This document shows, one piece after another, positions 31,743 through 45,692 of a DNA stretch of 64,000 bases (positions are counted from its first letter, which is position 1; each line of letters starts with the position of its first letter). A program made the position numbers and the translations under genes. The notes beneath the pieces are model-generated. The model made no database searches, had not been told where the DNA came from, and saw nothing but the letters and a program-made list of their open reading frames with translations. This DNA is from Pogonophryne albipinna (lineage: Eukaryota > Chordata > Actinopteri > Perciformes > Artedidraconidae), in the NCBI GenBank assembly GCA_028583405.1, contig CM053261.1, positions 9,472,338-9,536,337 on the forward strand, in the 5' to 3' direction.

Positions 31743-33165
31743 TTACATTACATTACATTGCATTTAGCTGACGCTTTTATCCAAAGCGACTTACAATAAG
31801 TACATTCGACCAGGAAGACACAACCTTGAAGAAAACAGAATCATATAAGTACATCAGGTTTCATAGAGCCAAACATTTCAAGTGCTACTCAACTGGCTAT
31901 AGATAATCCAGTCCTTTATTAGTATATAAGTGCTCTGTTAGCAGTTCTTTGTTAGTAATTATATCGCTCGAGGTGGAGTCGAAAGAGATGAGTTTTCAGT
32001 CTGCGCCGGAAGATGTGCAGGCTTTCTGCTGTCCTGATTTCAATGGGGAGCTCATTCCACCATTTTGGAGCCAGGATAGCAAACCCACGTGTTTTTGCTG
32101 ATGGGAACTTGGGTCCCCCTCGCAGCGAGGGTGCAGCGAGTCGTTTGGCTGATGCAGAGCGTAGTGCACGCGCTGGGGTGTACAGTTTAACCATGTCCTG
32201 GATGTAGGAAGGGCCAGATCCATTCGCAGCATGGTACGCAAGTACCATTGTCTTGAAGTGGATTCTAGCAGTTACCGGAAGCCAGTGAAGGGAGCGGAGG
32301 AGCGGAGTGGTGTGGGAACATTTTGGAAGGTTGAAGACCAGACGAGCAGCTGCATTCTGGATGAGCTGCAGAGGTCGGATGGCACATGCAGGTAGACCAG
32401 CCAGGAGGGAGTTGCAGTAGTCTAGGCGTGAGGTGACGAGAGCCTGGACCAGAACCTGCGTGGCTTTCTGGGTCAGCTGGGGACGAATCTTCCTGATGTT
32501 GTAAAGCGTGTATCTGCAGCAACGGGTTGTAGCAGCGATGTTTGCAGCGAAGGACAGGTTGTTATCTAGGATCACACCCAGATTCCTTGCAGTCTGAGTC
32601 GGGGAAACAACAGAGGTGCCGATGTTGATTGTCAGGTCAAGAGTGGGACAATCTTTTCCCGGAAGGAAAAGCAGTTCAGTCTTGTCAAGGTTGAGCTTGA
32701 GGTGATGAGCAGACATCCACTGAGAGATGTCAGCTAGACAAGCAGAGATGCGTGCGACGACCTGGGTCTCTGAGCGGGGAAAGGACAGAATTAATTGGGT
32801 GTCGTCAGCGTAGCAGTGGTATGAAAAACCATGCGGGCTAATGACTGATCCGAGCGAGTTTGTGTACAGGGAGAAGAGGAGGGGACCAAGAACAGAGCCC
32901 TGAGGGACCCCTGTAGTTAATTGACAAGGGTCGGACTCGGACCCTCTCCAAGTTACCCTGTAGGTACGGTCTTTGAGGTATGAGGTGAGGAGGGAAAGTG
33001 CAGAGCCTGAAACTCCAAGTTCTTGGAGAGTGCGAAGGAGGATCTGATGGTTCACCGTGTCGAATGCAGCAGACAGGTCCAACAGGATGATGACAGAGGA
33101 GAGGGAGGCTGCTTTAGCAGTGTGCAGTTCCTCAGTGACAGCAATGAGAACAGTTTCATTGTGAT
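31743..33165 (-). mobile_element. 5'-truncated L2-type LINE with open RT frame (33082-31952)
   Basis: The minus-strand frame gives 376 codons. It has RT motifs LLDLSAAFDTVNH (its beginning runs upstream of 33082 in frame), GVPQGSVLGPLLF and the catalytic YADDTQL, then NLGVILD, SRLDYCNSLL, LRSLHWLPV and the C-terminal KTHLF. The 3' end has TAAGTCGCTTTGGATAAAAG and AAAGCGTCAGCTAAATG, an L2-type tail, ending in ATGTA/TTACA 5-mers (31743-31760). The endonuclease and ORF1 are missing because of 5' truncation. It has no internal stop in the surviving part. Confidence 0.88.
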
Positions 33166-33332
33166 TGAATGTTTCAATCTTATTATGTTGTTCTTAATGT
33201 GATTGTTATTGATGTAATTGATGTTGTGTAAGTCCACACTCAAATCTGAAGATTCCCATTGATTTAAGTATTGAACAAAATATTATTAGACTAAGGTTTT
33301 TAGATTATCAAAATTGATAAAAAGAGAGAAAC

Positions 33333-33746
33333 TGTTGTGGAATATTTTCCAAGGCCCATAACTTTGACCCAGTTTATCAGTTCAAACTGTCCTGACTGAG
33401 CACAGGCACCTCGTAACCTTGGCTGCTGTGCTCTCAGTGTTCTGTCTCCCTGTTCCTGCCTGTTGGCGTCAGCTGATAGAGGTGTTATGATTTTATCTTG
33501 TTATGCAGCATGTTGATGATTCTCTCTGAACTAGCTAAATACATGGGTCTGGGGTATGTTCTTCAGAATTGACGTGGCAACTCTACCGTGCAGTCAGATC
33601 GTGGCTGCTGTGACTTGTGATGTGAATTCTCCGGCCGAAACTCCAAATAAACCATCAGTGTTTGACATCAAAGCTCCTGCTCTTCCCGTGTCTCTTTCCT
33701 GAGTCGGTGACTCCCACTGCATTGCTACACAGAAGTTTCCCTTACA
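33333..33746 (+). repeat. 3' LTR of the LTR retrotransposon
   Basis: Complete LTR, TGTTGTGGAA to CCCTTACA, preceded by a purine tract and followed by the target duplication GTTTG. It serves as the reference for reconstructing where the DIRS split the 5' copy. Confidence 0.9.
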
Positions 33747-33815
33747 GTTTGGACATTGATGTTTTTCTTCTTTCAATAATTGCTTTTTTAACAGTTAACA
33801 ACAGAAGGAGAAATA

Positions 33816-33900
33816 AAGAGGATTATTATGCTCATTTTCAGGTTTATATTGTGTGCCTCAACTGTGACATCTTCACTTGCTTTAATGTTCAAAAAGTGCT
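33816..33900 (+). mobile_element. short Kolobok-like MITE remnant
   Basis: AGAGGATTATTATGCTCATTTTCAGG resembles the AGGGGACCTATTATGC-type ends of TTAA-target elements in teleosts. Only one degraded end is visible. Confidence 0.4.
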
Positions 33901-35860
33901 TTATATATAATATATATACATAAATAATCCAAAATATCAAACACTAAATGTAAAAAATAAATAAAAATAAAGTATATAACAAAATGATAATAATAATTAA
34001 AACTAAAAGACCAATTATAGAAGGACACTACTAAAAGGCTTATCTAAAATAATTGTTTAATGCTGTGTTTAACATGCAAAGTAAGTGGGACCAAAAAAAG
34101 GGTTAGACATTCAGATAAGCTGCAAAAGATGAACATCTGTAATAGGTTGACAAACTAGAAGCTAATCGAACTTCCCCAAAGCATTAAAAATGTGGATTGG
34201 TGTAAAATAAAACTATTAAAAGTTGGTTTCACTGTTGAATGCAATATGTTCTCTGCAGGAGGTTGACTGTTTATGTTCCCTGATAAACAAGGAGAAAACC
34301 TGTTCAACCTGGACTTATTGCTTATCGTTAACACGTCTGTCTTAGAGTGTCCGGTGTTTGTTTGGATTTAGTCTTTCTGCTGCTGTTTTTATTCTAGCTG
34401 GAGAGCAGGATCAGCAGATGACGGTCTGGGAATTGGCATAATTTGGCAACTCCTCATACTTCTGTAAATCCAACTCTTAAATACTTAAAACAGACTTTGG
34501 CGCCACCAAATGGTAATATAAATGGATCGGGGGTAATGACGACAGCGTACTGCAGCAATGTGCACCAGGATTGTTTCATTTTTCTACAAACTGTTTTCAG
34601 AATTAAATGGTATAACCACATAAACATCCTACACACAGGGGCTGTAGTCACCTTGAAATGAAAAATGCTTCCCATGCTCTGTATCTCTGTTAATTATCAT
34701 TTTGTCTCTTACAACAGGCTATGTTTTAGCAAATCTCTGAGCTACACTGTTTTTAAATTAAACATGATTGAGTCAAAAAAGTATAAACTGTTCTACTGAT
34801 TGACAGTTGTGAAACAATATGAAAATCTATGTTTCTAATAAAGGTGTATCTCATTCGCAAGTTACCAACCAGCCTTGTAAGCTTGAAGTTACAAAAAAAA
34901 TAAAATGTGAAGAATGACCTTGATCTCAGATTCTTATTTCAAAACCAAACCATCATGTCTTAAAGAAAGCCAATATGTGCATAGTTCATGTACTGACAGA
35001 TAGATGCAGATCCATATTAAAAGGGTCATTTAATGCGATATATACTGTCTAATTTATAGTAATGCATGGAGACTTTTAAATCAAGTTCATTGCAAGAAAA
35101 AGGACAGTATGCAAGAGTTTTCTCTTCTCTCACCTATGGATGTTTCCTCCTACGCACCTGTCTAAGCATTTGAAGCTGTGCATGAGCCTTCATAGTGAAA
35201 ATGTGTGAGTTTTAATAAATATTGATACAGGAATTATTTAAAGACTGTGACTGCTGTAAATCTATATACAGTCCATGCAGCAAAGGCAGGACTTGTTGCT
35301 GCGCTGACATTTAGCTTGACATCTTTTAAATAACCACTTATGTTGACGTTGCTCTTAACTACAAGAGCAGACTGCTGGCAAACTGAAGCCTCGAACAAAG
35401 AAACCTCTTTCCTTGGAAAAATGTCAAATATCTACGCAATACTGTTGTTGGTTAGACAGAGTCATGCATCCTGCACATTGCTCAATTAAGCTTTGTTTCT
35501 CATCATCCTGTTTGTGTCATGTTAGGATGTACGCATTTGAGGTCTTCAGTGTTTAATGTGACACTTGCTCTGTACTCTGTCTTGCTCTTTATTCCAACAG
35601 TTTTTATAAAGCAGCCTAAGTTCTATCCTGTCGTAAGTTGCAATAAAGTCATTTTAACTTTGTCTACACGTCTATTAGAAAGAAGCATATATCTGGTAAT
35701 CAAGCTACATCAAGCTCATGAGGGTTTTGCAAATACAATTTGTGTCAAGAGGAGAAGCTGAGTCATGACAAAAGCTTCAAATAGTTATCTGTGCGGTCAA
35801 TCGCTGACCATGTGTCTACAAGTGTCACACTAATTAGTGGAATGCTGTTTACATAACTTC
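33901..35860. other. gene-free AT-rich region
   Basis: No coding gene or clear repeat boundary seen. The short frames lack recognisable motifs. Confidence 0.5.
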
Positions 35861-35866
35861 AGCTTA

Positions 35867-36860
35867 CTTTCAGCTACAGAAACCATTCAAATATTTAACT
35901 ATTCAGCCTTTTCAGGAATCGATGGGAAACCTTCAACTTTTTAAAAATACTTTATACTTTTTGAAATATTCAGCTTTTTAAACTCTTTTTTTTACATGGA
36001 AGTCAATGGGAAGAGCCATCAAATCCTCTTTTAGCTAGACATTACGCCAAATGCTTCTCTTTCCACATACTTTTAGCTAGAGACTTCATTCCAACTTTGA
36101 AATGATCACAAGACCTTCAGCTATAGAACTCGTTATTCAGAATTTTTGATATCTTTTACACTTCTTGAGATATTTAACTTAGTTTGGAGCTTGGTAAAGA
36201 GGCTTTCTTCAGATCTCAACATCAGTGTGGATGGAGCAGATCGTTAACTCTAGAGTGCTTTGATCTCAAAACAGAATGGAGGAGAGCTTGAAATTCTCAC
36301 CAAATTTTTTTTTAAACTTGCCATAATTCCCAAACCCTACACTCCTCAGACATAATTTTAGGAAAACCTCTCCTAGGTTGGAAAATTAAAAAAAATTAAA
36401 CAAAAAAAATTAAACAAAATGCCTCTTGAGGGCATGAAGAGACAAAAACTCTCATTCAGATCAAATGGAAAGGCTCACCTTTCACAGCACATCTCCATGG
36501 AAACCTTTGATCTCTGGGCTTACACACACTACTACTTACATCTCATATCTAACTCCTTCAGCCTACTTTCAGCTACATAAACCATTCAACTATTAACTAA
36601 TTCAGCTATTTCAGGACATTGAGGATATACATTTAGTTATTTTCTTTTAAATATTAAGCTTCTTCACTATTTTTCCTACTCTTTTAGTTTAACATTTCAC
36701 TTTCAAGTTTTCAACAAAGTCATTGTAGCATTTGAGCTGGAACAATTTGATTCAAATCATTTCACTTTTCTGCATTTCTCCTCTAAGTTCAGCAACACAC
36801 TTACTTGGTTTTTGTTGCTAAAAGCAGCTACCATTCAGCTAATAACATATTCATTTTCAG
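35867..36860. repeat. internally repetitive segment (TTTCAGCTACA...AAACCATTCAA motif)
   Basis: The motif CTTTCAGCTACA(G/T)AAACC followed by ATTCAA and ATTCAGC appears near 35869-35915 and again near 36564-36610. Variants of AAGTCAATGGGAAGA and CTTTTAGCTAGA lie between. It looks like a dispersed transposon-derived repeat; the family was not identified. Confidence 0.4.
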
Positions 36861-38655
36861 CTAAATTCAGCCACAAATGTTCACAGTTTACAGCATTCAC
36901 ACGCATTTTCTGCAGGAAATGCATTTTCTAGTGATCATTGTGAAGAACACACAGACAAACCACATACTGAGACTCATCAGATCTGTTGTGTATAGCATCT
37001 GCAAAACTCATGTTGTTCTCTGATTGTCTTTGCAGAATGATCTCAGACAGGTTTTGTTTTCGACGTTAACATGCAAACAGTTGACATTTTCATGTGCATG
37101 GTTTTGGTTTTTGGACCATTAGTTGCAGCCAAAGAAAGCCCCCGATGACCCCCCCTAAATGTCCCCATTAACTGTAAAAGCTGTTCCCTGAACAGGATGA
37201 AGTCCCTGCATGAAAGGGAGCTTTTAGGCCCGCCCATGCAAACATATTTCCTCATGCACTTAACAGCTTGATTTTATCTGCAGTCTTGACCTTCAAAAGC
37301 TCCTAATCTTGGTTTGAAACCAGTGTCTATGTGAGGAGTATTTGCAATCCATCAGTAAAAAGCTACATAGTTCAGGAGGTGAAAGGTAGTTATTCTAACA
37401 CAGCTGATTGACAGTCCAACAGCTGTTTTTCCTTAGTAATAAATACTGATGGTGCTGGGATGTACATGACACATGTTTCTAACTGACCCCATTAACTTTG
37501 AACACGTGAGAAAACCAAATGAAAAATCTCATGTGAACAAACTCAATTTGTTCTTGGCAGGAAGTATTGTGGTCATTTAGGACTCCATGTAAGAAGTTGC
37601 GTCATATATTCTTCTGGGGGGATCTCTTTGCTTCAAAATACAAGTGTATCCTTTGTCAAAAAATGTGCAGAACTGTTTGTCTTAACTATGCTAAAAGAAA
37701 CACCACCATAGAAATATTGTACATCTTGTTTAGAAAATGAATGAAGGTAGTTTAAAATAAGGTGAGAAGTAGTCGTTCAATCTACAGCTGCATTTGCACA
37801 GTCAAATTCGCAATATCGGTGTCACCTAATGTGAGATTTTGCATCAGAGAACAACAGTGCTTCAACATAAGAGCACAATTTCACAGATTTATGACAACGA
37901 GGGTGATATAAAAGTGTCACTATGTCTTGCAGAGAAAGACTTTAACATTATATATAGTGTGTCATGTGTGCATACTGAGTTTTATAGTGTGCATGTATCA
38001 TTTTTACTGTTCATATTAGTTTAACAACGAGGGAAAAAACGGTAACATCTGACAATGACAGGAGGAGGACTGAAACACAATGCAAGCAAGTAGAATGATG
38101 GGAAATGTACTTGTGTTGGTGGTCAGGAACAAGCTTATACTGTCGGTTGGGAACAGGAATACAAATCCAAAGAGGATGACAGGTGAGCAGATCAGGAACA
38201 AAAAACAGGAACAGGCTCAGCTGTCTGCAAAGCAAAGGCATAAACATAAGATAAGAGGGAACTTGATGTATCCCCGTTTGGAAATACAGGCGTTTATAGC
38301 GTTGGTAGCACTCTGGCTTTGAATGAGTGGAAATGGGCCATGTTTTACTACAGGGCTGATGAGGGAAAGAGGAAACAGGTGAGAGAGTACTGAGGGCCTT
38401 TGGTGGATGGATGGCACCACAGGGGGGAAGTGAGAAGACTCTGTGACAATGTGTGCCAGATTTGACTTAAAGAGATCTATAAAGAGGTTCACTGTGACAA
38501 ATGATAAGAAGAAGACCCATTATTTATCCCCAGGAAATTGAGTTTGTTCACTTTGGTATTAAATGTACACAGATGCACAGGGCCTAACATAAGTCTGGTC
38601 GTATTGGTTGTATGACTTATTCTAGCATTGTGTGCAGGAACAGTGGACAAACACA
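36861..38655. other. gene-free region
   Basis: No supported gene. The frames at 37043-37255 and 38011-38492 have no recognisable domain and overlap on both strands. Confidence 0.45.
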
Positions 38656-38661
38656 TTAAAG

Positions 38662-39165
38662 CAGGACTGTCCAAACCTTTTACACCGAGGGCCACATACA
38701 GAAAAATATACGAAGGGCTAGGCCACTCACTGGAGGTATATTGCCTCAAGTTCAGTTATAAGCTATCAAAATCAATCAAATGTAGGTCAAGTATGCTTGT
38801 GAGTGTTGGCAGCTCATCCCTTAAAACAGAAGCCTCGATTTGCTTATAATAAGGAGAAATAGGAAGGGTGTATTTTAAGCTTGTTATGTAAATAAGTCAT
38901 TGGGCTTTTTTCTTATCAACTAAGATATGTTAGAGAATGTTTCCAACTTTAAGTGACTGAATTTATTTGAAAAGTGGTCTTATTAATACATGAATACTAC
39001 TGTGTAATATATGTTTACATGTATATATAAGAAGTACAATATAAGACAAGCACAAGTTTCATTTGTGGGCCATATTCCATTATACTTTTAGAATTAGCTG
39101 ATGGACGATTCAAAATGGTCCGTGGGCCGCATTTGGCCCCCGGGCAGTAGTTTGGACACCCCATG
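38662..39165. mobile_element. hAT-like MITE (GGGCCGCATTTGGCCCCCGGG type)
   Basis: Starts CAGGACTGTCCAAACCTTTT and ends TAGTTTGGACACCCCATG, an imperfect inverted pair, with the inner motifs GAGGGCCACAT and GTGGGCCGCATTTGGCCCCC that mark a common vertebrate hAT-type repeat. No clear target duplication found. Confidence 0.6.
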
Positions 39166-39414
39166 CCTTACCTCATCCTTTCCCCTTATTTAAGATTACT
39201 CTTAATCTGAACAGTGTCTAGTGTTTTGTTTCTTCACATTTCTATCATTGTAACAATATATTTGTCCAAAGTATGGACTATGTTTATTGCCCATTTTAGA
39301 GAGTACTTACACAATTTAAGCACTTTATCCTGGATCAACTGTGCATCTGCCGTAAACTAAAGTGTTTGGATGTCATGGCTCTTGTGATGGAGTACAAAAA
39401 GATTGTTTTTATAT

Positions 39415-40790
39415 TATATGACCAATGACCTGCTGATGACAGCTGACACCGGAACTCCATCTCTCCTCATCCTCCTGGATCTAACTGCAGCATTTGATAC
39501 CGTCGACCATGACATCCTACTCCACCATCTTCACACTACAATTGGACTCTCTGACTCTTCCTTAAACTGGTTCACCTCCTATCTCACCGGGAGGACTGAG
39601 CATGTCACCTTGGGAGCGGCTAAATCAAGAACTCACTCTGTGACTTGCGGTGTCCCCCAAGGATCAGTCCTCGGCCCCACCCTTCTCAATATACATATCC
39701 CCCCTTGGTCGTGTCATCAGCCGGCATGGAATATCTTTCCATTGCTATGCTGATGACACACAGCTCTACATCAGAGCAAACCCAAGCCCCTCTGCACCTC
39801 TGCCATCATCCACAATAACCACATGCCTGGAGGAGATAAAGGTGTGGATGAAGCACAACTTCCTCCAGCTAAACAGCTCCAAGACTGAAGCCATTCTTAT
39901 TGGCACTCCACATCAGGTCCGTTCATCCGCCATCACCAGCATCACCTTCTCCGGTCAGAACATTCCACTCTCACCAACGGTTACCAATCTGGGAGTTCAA
40001 ATGGATCCTCATCTGACCTTTGAGGCCCACATCAAGCAAATATGCAAGACCTCTTTCTACCACCTGAGAAATATTGCGAAACTCCGCCCCACACTCAGTC
40101 TGCCAGATGCTGAAAAACTTGTCCACGCCTTTGTCTCCTCCAGGCTGGACTACTGTAACGTACTTCTCATTGGGATTCCTAGCAAGAACATCCAGAAGCT
40201 GCAATACATCCAAAACACCGCTGCTAGGATCCTGATGAGAGTGCGGAAGTACGAACACATCACACCCATCCTCAAATCACTGCACTGGCTCCCGGTCTCA
40301 CTCAGGATTGACTACAAAATCACCCTCTTCACTCATCAGTGCATATATGGAAATGCTCCCTCCTACATCAAGGAATTGCTCACCCCACAAACCTCCACGA
40401 GGAGCCTACGTTCAGTAAAGGCAAACCTCCTCATCCCACCAAGGACAAAACTGAAGACCATGGGAGACCGAGCCTTCTGCTCCGCTGCTCCGAGACTGTG
40501 GAATGCCCTCCCAAACCAGCTGAGGACACCACAGACTGTGGAGGCTTTCAAAAAAGGCCTAAAAACGCATCTTTTTAGACTAGCCTTTAACTAGATTTTT
40601 AAATCCCCCACATTATGCCATGCCGGCATGAATGTCACAGCTTTTATTATGTTGTTTTAATTGTTTTTAAATTGTTTTTATTGTTTTTGTCGTTTTGTTT
40701 CACCCTTTTTAATTTTTAATTTTGTAGCACTTTGAGTTTTGTTTACGCAAATGAAAAGTGCGCTTATAAATAAACTATATTATTATTTAT
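39415..40790 (+). mobile_element. 5'-truncated Rex1/L2-type LINE, RT frameshifted once
   Basis: The first frame (to 39753) carries LLILLDLTAAFDTVDHD and CGVPQGSVLGP. The second (39650-40594) carries HGISFHCYADDTQLYI, the catalytic YADD, then NLGVQMD, SRLDYCNVLL, LKSLHWLPV and KTHLFRLAFN. The change of frame falls near 39685-39700. The 3'UTR ends with GCACTTTGAG and GAAAAGTGCGCTTATAAATAAA, a LINE tail with a stem-like inverted GCACTTT/AAAAGTGC pair. Upstream domains are missing. Confidence 0.85.
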
Positions 40791-42320
40791 TTTGTCGTAC
40801 CCTGGCCTTGATAGAAAAATGTTTGTGTTCCTTACAAATGATTTTACTGTGCTGGGTTTTTAAAAAAAAAAAGGTACTTAAAACATACTTGAAATTCTGT
40901 TTGAATTTCTTCATTCCTGCTAAATAAGGGTCTCGGCTCTCACTATTGTTTGTTCAAATCTGAAGATGCTTCTTGTTGACATTCTGTACAATGGTTGCTG
41001 TGTTGGTACGACCTGAATCCACTTGGTGGCGCTGTGGCTATGCGTCAGAGCCACTCTGCTTTCTCTTGTGTTATTTCAGCCAAAAACGAATCTAAATCTA
41101 TTAGTTTTTCACAAACTGGGATACTTGTTTGCATGTTTAAAATGCCAATGTGATATCTTTGGTATACTAACCAGATTTCTTTAGTATGTTACGAGAGTAA
41201 TTTGACCAGACACATACTTTCATCTAACTATCATTTTTGTTTCATTGTGTATCCTGAAAGATTGCACACATGTTGCATATTATCTATTTTCTATCTTTTC
41301 TTTTATCTATTGTCTATCCTGTGGATGCACTTAAATTAGAAGTACAAGTAAGAAGCGAAGACAAAGAAGACAACAACAATAATGACAAATATAAGATGAT
41401 CATTTGATACCATCACACTTCACTTATATCTGTCATTGCGTTATGATGTGATGTACCAGTATGTGAATCATACCTGTCTGTATATGTGTGTATATGGAGG
41501 TGCATGCACATGTGTAGGCATGTGTCTGTACATTTGTCTCAGTATTTGTGCAAATTTTTTTAAATTACTGGCATGTGTAGCTTGCACAATTTGCTCAAAT
41601 CTGTGTATGTTGTGGTTGTTTGGGCTTTTTATTTATTTTACAGTTTAAAGACAGAAATGCATGATGCAACTCACTGTTCAGGGCCATTAAAACCTGTTTT
41701 GCAGGACATGCGTGTCCCCTCACTGAAGTGAAACCGCCTCTTCTATTCTTGCTGGGACAGCCTTGACTTATGTGTCCTAAAGGTGCCCACCTGGGTGCAT
41801 AAACACTCGCCCTGACAGCCTGGCTATGCATGGCTTACCCCTCCTCTGTTCATTTTATAGTGTGCATGTATCACTTTATGGCATCCATCTATCTAGTAAA
41901 CCTTGAAAAGGCTGTTGAGGCTCTGGATAAATCTGAGGGTGACACTCTGACAGTCCCTGATCTGCCTGTCCATGTTGCCTGAAATCTCTCTCGGCGATCG
42001 TAACTTTGCTCTCTCACACATTCTGACGTGTGTGTTATCAGATAAACCAGCCCAGCTCTGATGTCACCTGTCATGGTGCAGCTGACAGAGAAATACACAC
42101 AATTGCAGCTAAAAAAAATAGTTTTGTGTGAGAATGAGTAGCTGAGATCTGTAAGTGTGTGTATGTGTGGGTGTTTGTGTGTTGCAATTGAGTCTGGCAT
42201 ACAGATATGTTTGTGTGTGTAAAGGAGTATGTGAGTGTAATTAATGATGTGTTCCTCCTCTTCATAGGGTAATAGGATTTCCCCACCCCAGGCGGTAAAG
42301 AGAGTAGGAGGGGGAGAAAG
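40791..42320. other. gene-free region
   Basis: Only short frames. TG-rich sequence begins near 42140 (TAAGTGTGTGTATGTG). No RNA gene or transposon end recognised. Confidence 0.45.
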
Positions 42321-42323
42321 CGT

Positions 42324-42446
<123 letters not shown>

Positions 42447-42507
42447 AGAGAGTGTGTGATTGCAGAGTTAGTGAATGGGAGCCCCATGTAGTGATGCCGA
42501 TAGAGGG

Positions 42508-42620
<113 letters not shown>

Positions 42621-42732
42621 GGGGGAGGGGGAACAAGCGAGTGATTTATAACAGCTACTCCAGGTCTCTCCTCTCTCCCACAGCAGCACCGCAAACACAT
42701 CCATTACAAAAGTACTGATGTTAATGGGATTG

Positions 42733-42865
<133 letters not shown>

Positions 42866-43008
42866 ATACACAGGCCCCGCAAGTGTGAGTGTGCACCTAT
42901 GTGTGTGTTCAGAGTGATAACCAGATGCTACTGGGTGAAAAGAAGGTGAAGGTTACTGAGGGTGTTTGGTAGAGGTTATAGTGTTCAACTCCCAGCACAG
43001 GTTTCCAT

Positions 43009-43139
<131 letters not shown>

Positions 43140-43324
43140 ATGGAGAAACACAGCTAAGAAAATGAAGGGGGAAAAGCGAAATTGAGGTAAATTCTCTAGA
43201 GGGTAAACAGAGGGAGCAGAGAAGAAATAAATACAGAGGAAGCGGTTTGGTAATGGAATGGTAGATGCTGGGGACCACACCCGCCTGTGTGTGTGTGTGT
43301 GAATATATATATATATATATAATA

Positions 43325-45170
43325 CACACATAGTGTTTGCCTGTCTCCTCTCAGATTACCCTTTACATTAAAACCAGTCAGGGGGAAAATTACTACAGAC
43401 TTGGGCCAGCGTCTGCCCACCTGGCCCCTCAGTGAGAGGAGGGGATGTGGAGCCAGAGGAGGGGATAAAGAGGAGGATAAGGGGATGAAGAGGTGGTTGG
43501 GGGGAGGGGGGTCAGAGGGACCTGGTGAGGGGCTCTGATCTGGTGTCAGCTTCACGCAAGAAGACATTCCAAAAATTCCACTTCGGTTTATGCTGATGCT
43601 GCACTTTAGCGGTAACTAAGAGCAACTTAAAGCTGCTCTAATCAATGTGTTATACTAACAATGTATCAAATAAATGAGTGTGATGTGAAAGTGGTGACTC
43701 CTGGTGACGAACAGACACATACTCATCTGTGTCTCTATTAGCTTATTTATTTTTGGTTTCTGGGCGCAGTTTAACTGTTTTGATTGGCTCTCATCATCTA
43801 TTTGAAACAACATGTGAAAGCTCTTTTAAAACCTCTGTACGGTATCTGTAAGGCATCCAGACAAAGTTAGAAGCTAACTGGCTAATATATAAAGAGGAGT
43901 ATTTAGCAGATAATGGGACAGCATTTTAACATAGGCTTGGTGAGGAGCAAACAAGAACAACATCTGAGTGAATATTGGACATGCATTCTCCAACACGTCT
44001 CAAATGCTTATATTGCTATGTGTCTGTTGTTGTAAATAAGCAGCTTTTTGTTCATATTTCCCCATATCAACTTTAAAAAGTCAATATGTTAATGTGTTAA
44101 AAACGGTTTTTTGCTGCCTCCAAGTGGATCAAACGTATAAATACATCCAGATTCAAAGTGTTATCTATCTGTAAAATAAATCAAATACAATGCTTATTTA
44201 CAGTGCAAAAGATTATTCTAAAGGAGGATTTGCTAACCGAACATTCTGACAACAGAAAAACTGACCCTTAAAATATAAAGGAATAAGTCTGTTAAGTGAA
44301 AAAATATAAAATATAATTTACAAGAGAACGGTATCAGCATTTAATTTTTACATTTTGACATGATCTAATAAAAATGATCTACTGTTTTGGTGGTTTATTT
44401 TATATTAATGCATTTTGTGAGATTGTTATGTCTAGTTTTTTAAATCTGAAAAATAATAAAGTAACTAGTTGTCAAATAATTGTGGAGGTGTAGAAAGTAT
44501 TGCCATTATGTTGCTGTAAAATAAAGTGGATGGAAAGTATAAAGCAGCATAGAATAGAAATTAAAGTAAAAGTTGTACCTTAGTGCCGTTTTTGAAGACG
44601 ATAAGCCGTGTGATGATGCTTAAGAAGAAATAGAGTTCCAGTGTAAGAGATGGTTTTATTACCAGTGCTATTTACATAGAAATAATACAGCCTTGCCCCT
44701 TTCCCCTCCTTAAATGCACACACACTCACGCACATGAGCACGCATACGCACACCCTCAAGCACTCAGACACACACTCACACAAGCAGACATACATCAGAA
44801 ATAAGACACACTCTCTAGCTTGATCTTATACAATGTTCAAAGAGAACGCAAATGATCTCAAAACAATATTTGGAGTAGAAATAAATCAGTGTGGACAGAA
44901 AGTGTTGGATGTGTTTTTGTTCAAGATGTGTTAAGAAACAGAGCACAAATAAATGATAGGTTTGAAATAACGAGAGGTTTTGTGTTGAATAATATAACTT
45001 GGTTTGTGTGTCTTCTTTCAGGAGATGTATTATAAAGAGATGTCAAATGTTGTTTCTTTTAATGTAGTACCACAAAGGCTGACTTTTCAAATTGGAGCCC
45101 TGATGACACTTGGCCCTGAAACTGCAGAATTATTTAATGTCGTTTTTTTGGAGAAAAGAAAAACTCAAAT
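43325..45170. other. gene-free region
   Basis: A GA/GGGG-rich stretch at 43430-43530, then AT-rich sequence. Frames at 44580-44795 and 45004-45318 are short and partly made of repeat. No gene supported. Confidence 0.45.
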
Positions 45171-45172
45171 GT

Positions 45173-45290
<118 letters not shown>

Positions 45291-45577
45291 GATGCTGGAC
45301 GCTGCTGCTTTGAAGTGATTTTTAATTCAGGGTGTCTTAAGGCCACTAGATGGCAATGAGTGCTTCAGAGCACACAGTGGTAATGTCACAGATGTTGTCT
45401 GCCCCCTCTTTTGTTTTCTCTCTTTAGAGGAAGGAGACCTCAGCTGTTGAAGTAGATTCTCCATTATGGGTTCAATGTTCTTTTGAAAATCATTTCCATT
45501 AAAACATGTTTTTTTTAAAAGGGACAGTAACAAAAGGAAGGTCAGGAGAAGCAGTCTGCAGAGCAGAACTATCAGGG

Positions 45578-45578
<1 letters not shown>

Positions 45579-45668
<90 letters not shown>

Positions 45669-45692
45669 TGCATGCGTGTGCGTGCGTGCGTG
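45579..45692. repeat. (TG)n microsatellite, array 6, imperfect
   Basis: TG with one TATG interruption near 45620 and a CGTG/CATG-rich right edge. Confidence 0.93.

Noticed and set aside
33333..33746. Interpretation of this LTR as an independent solo LTR
   Set aside because: The base pattern GTTTG at its right edge matches the left edge of the other LTR, not its own left flank (GAAAC), so it is the 3' LTR of the same insertion.
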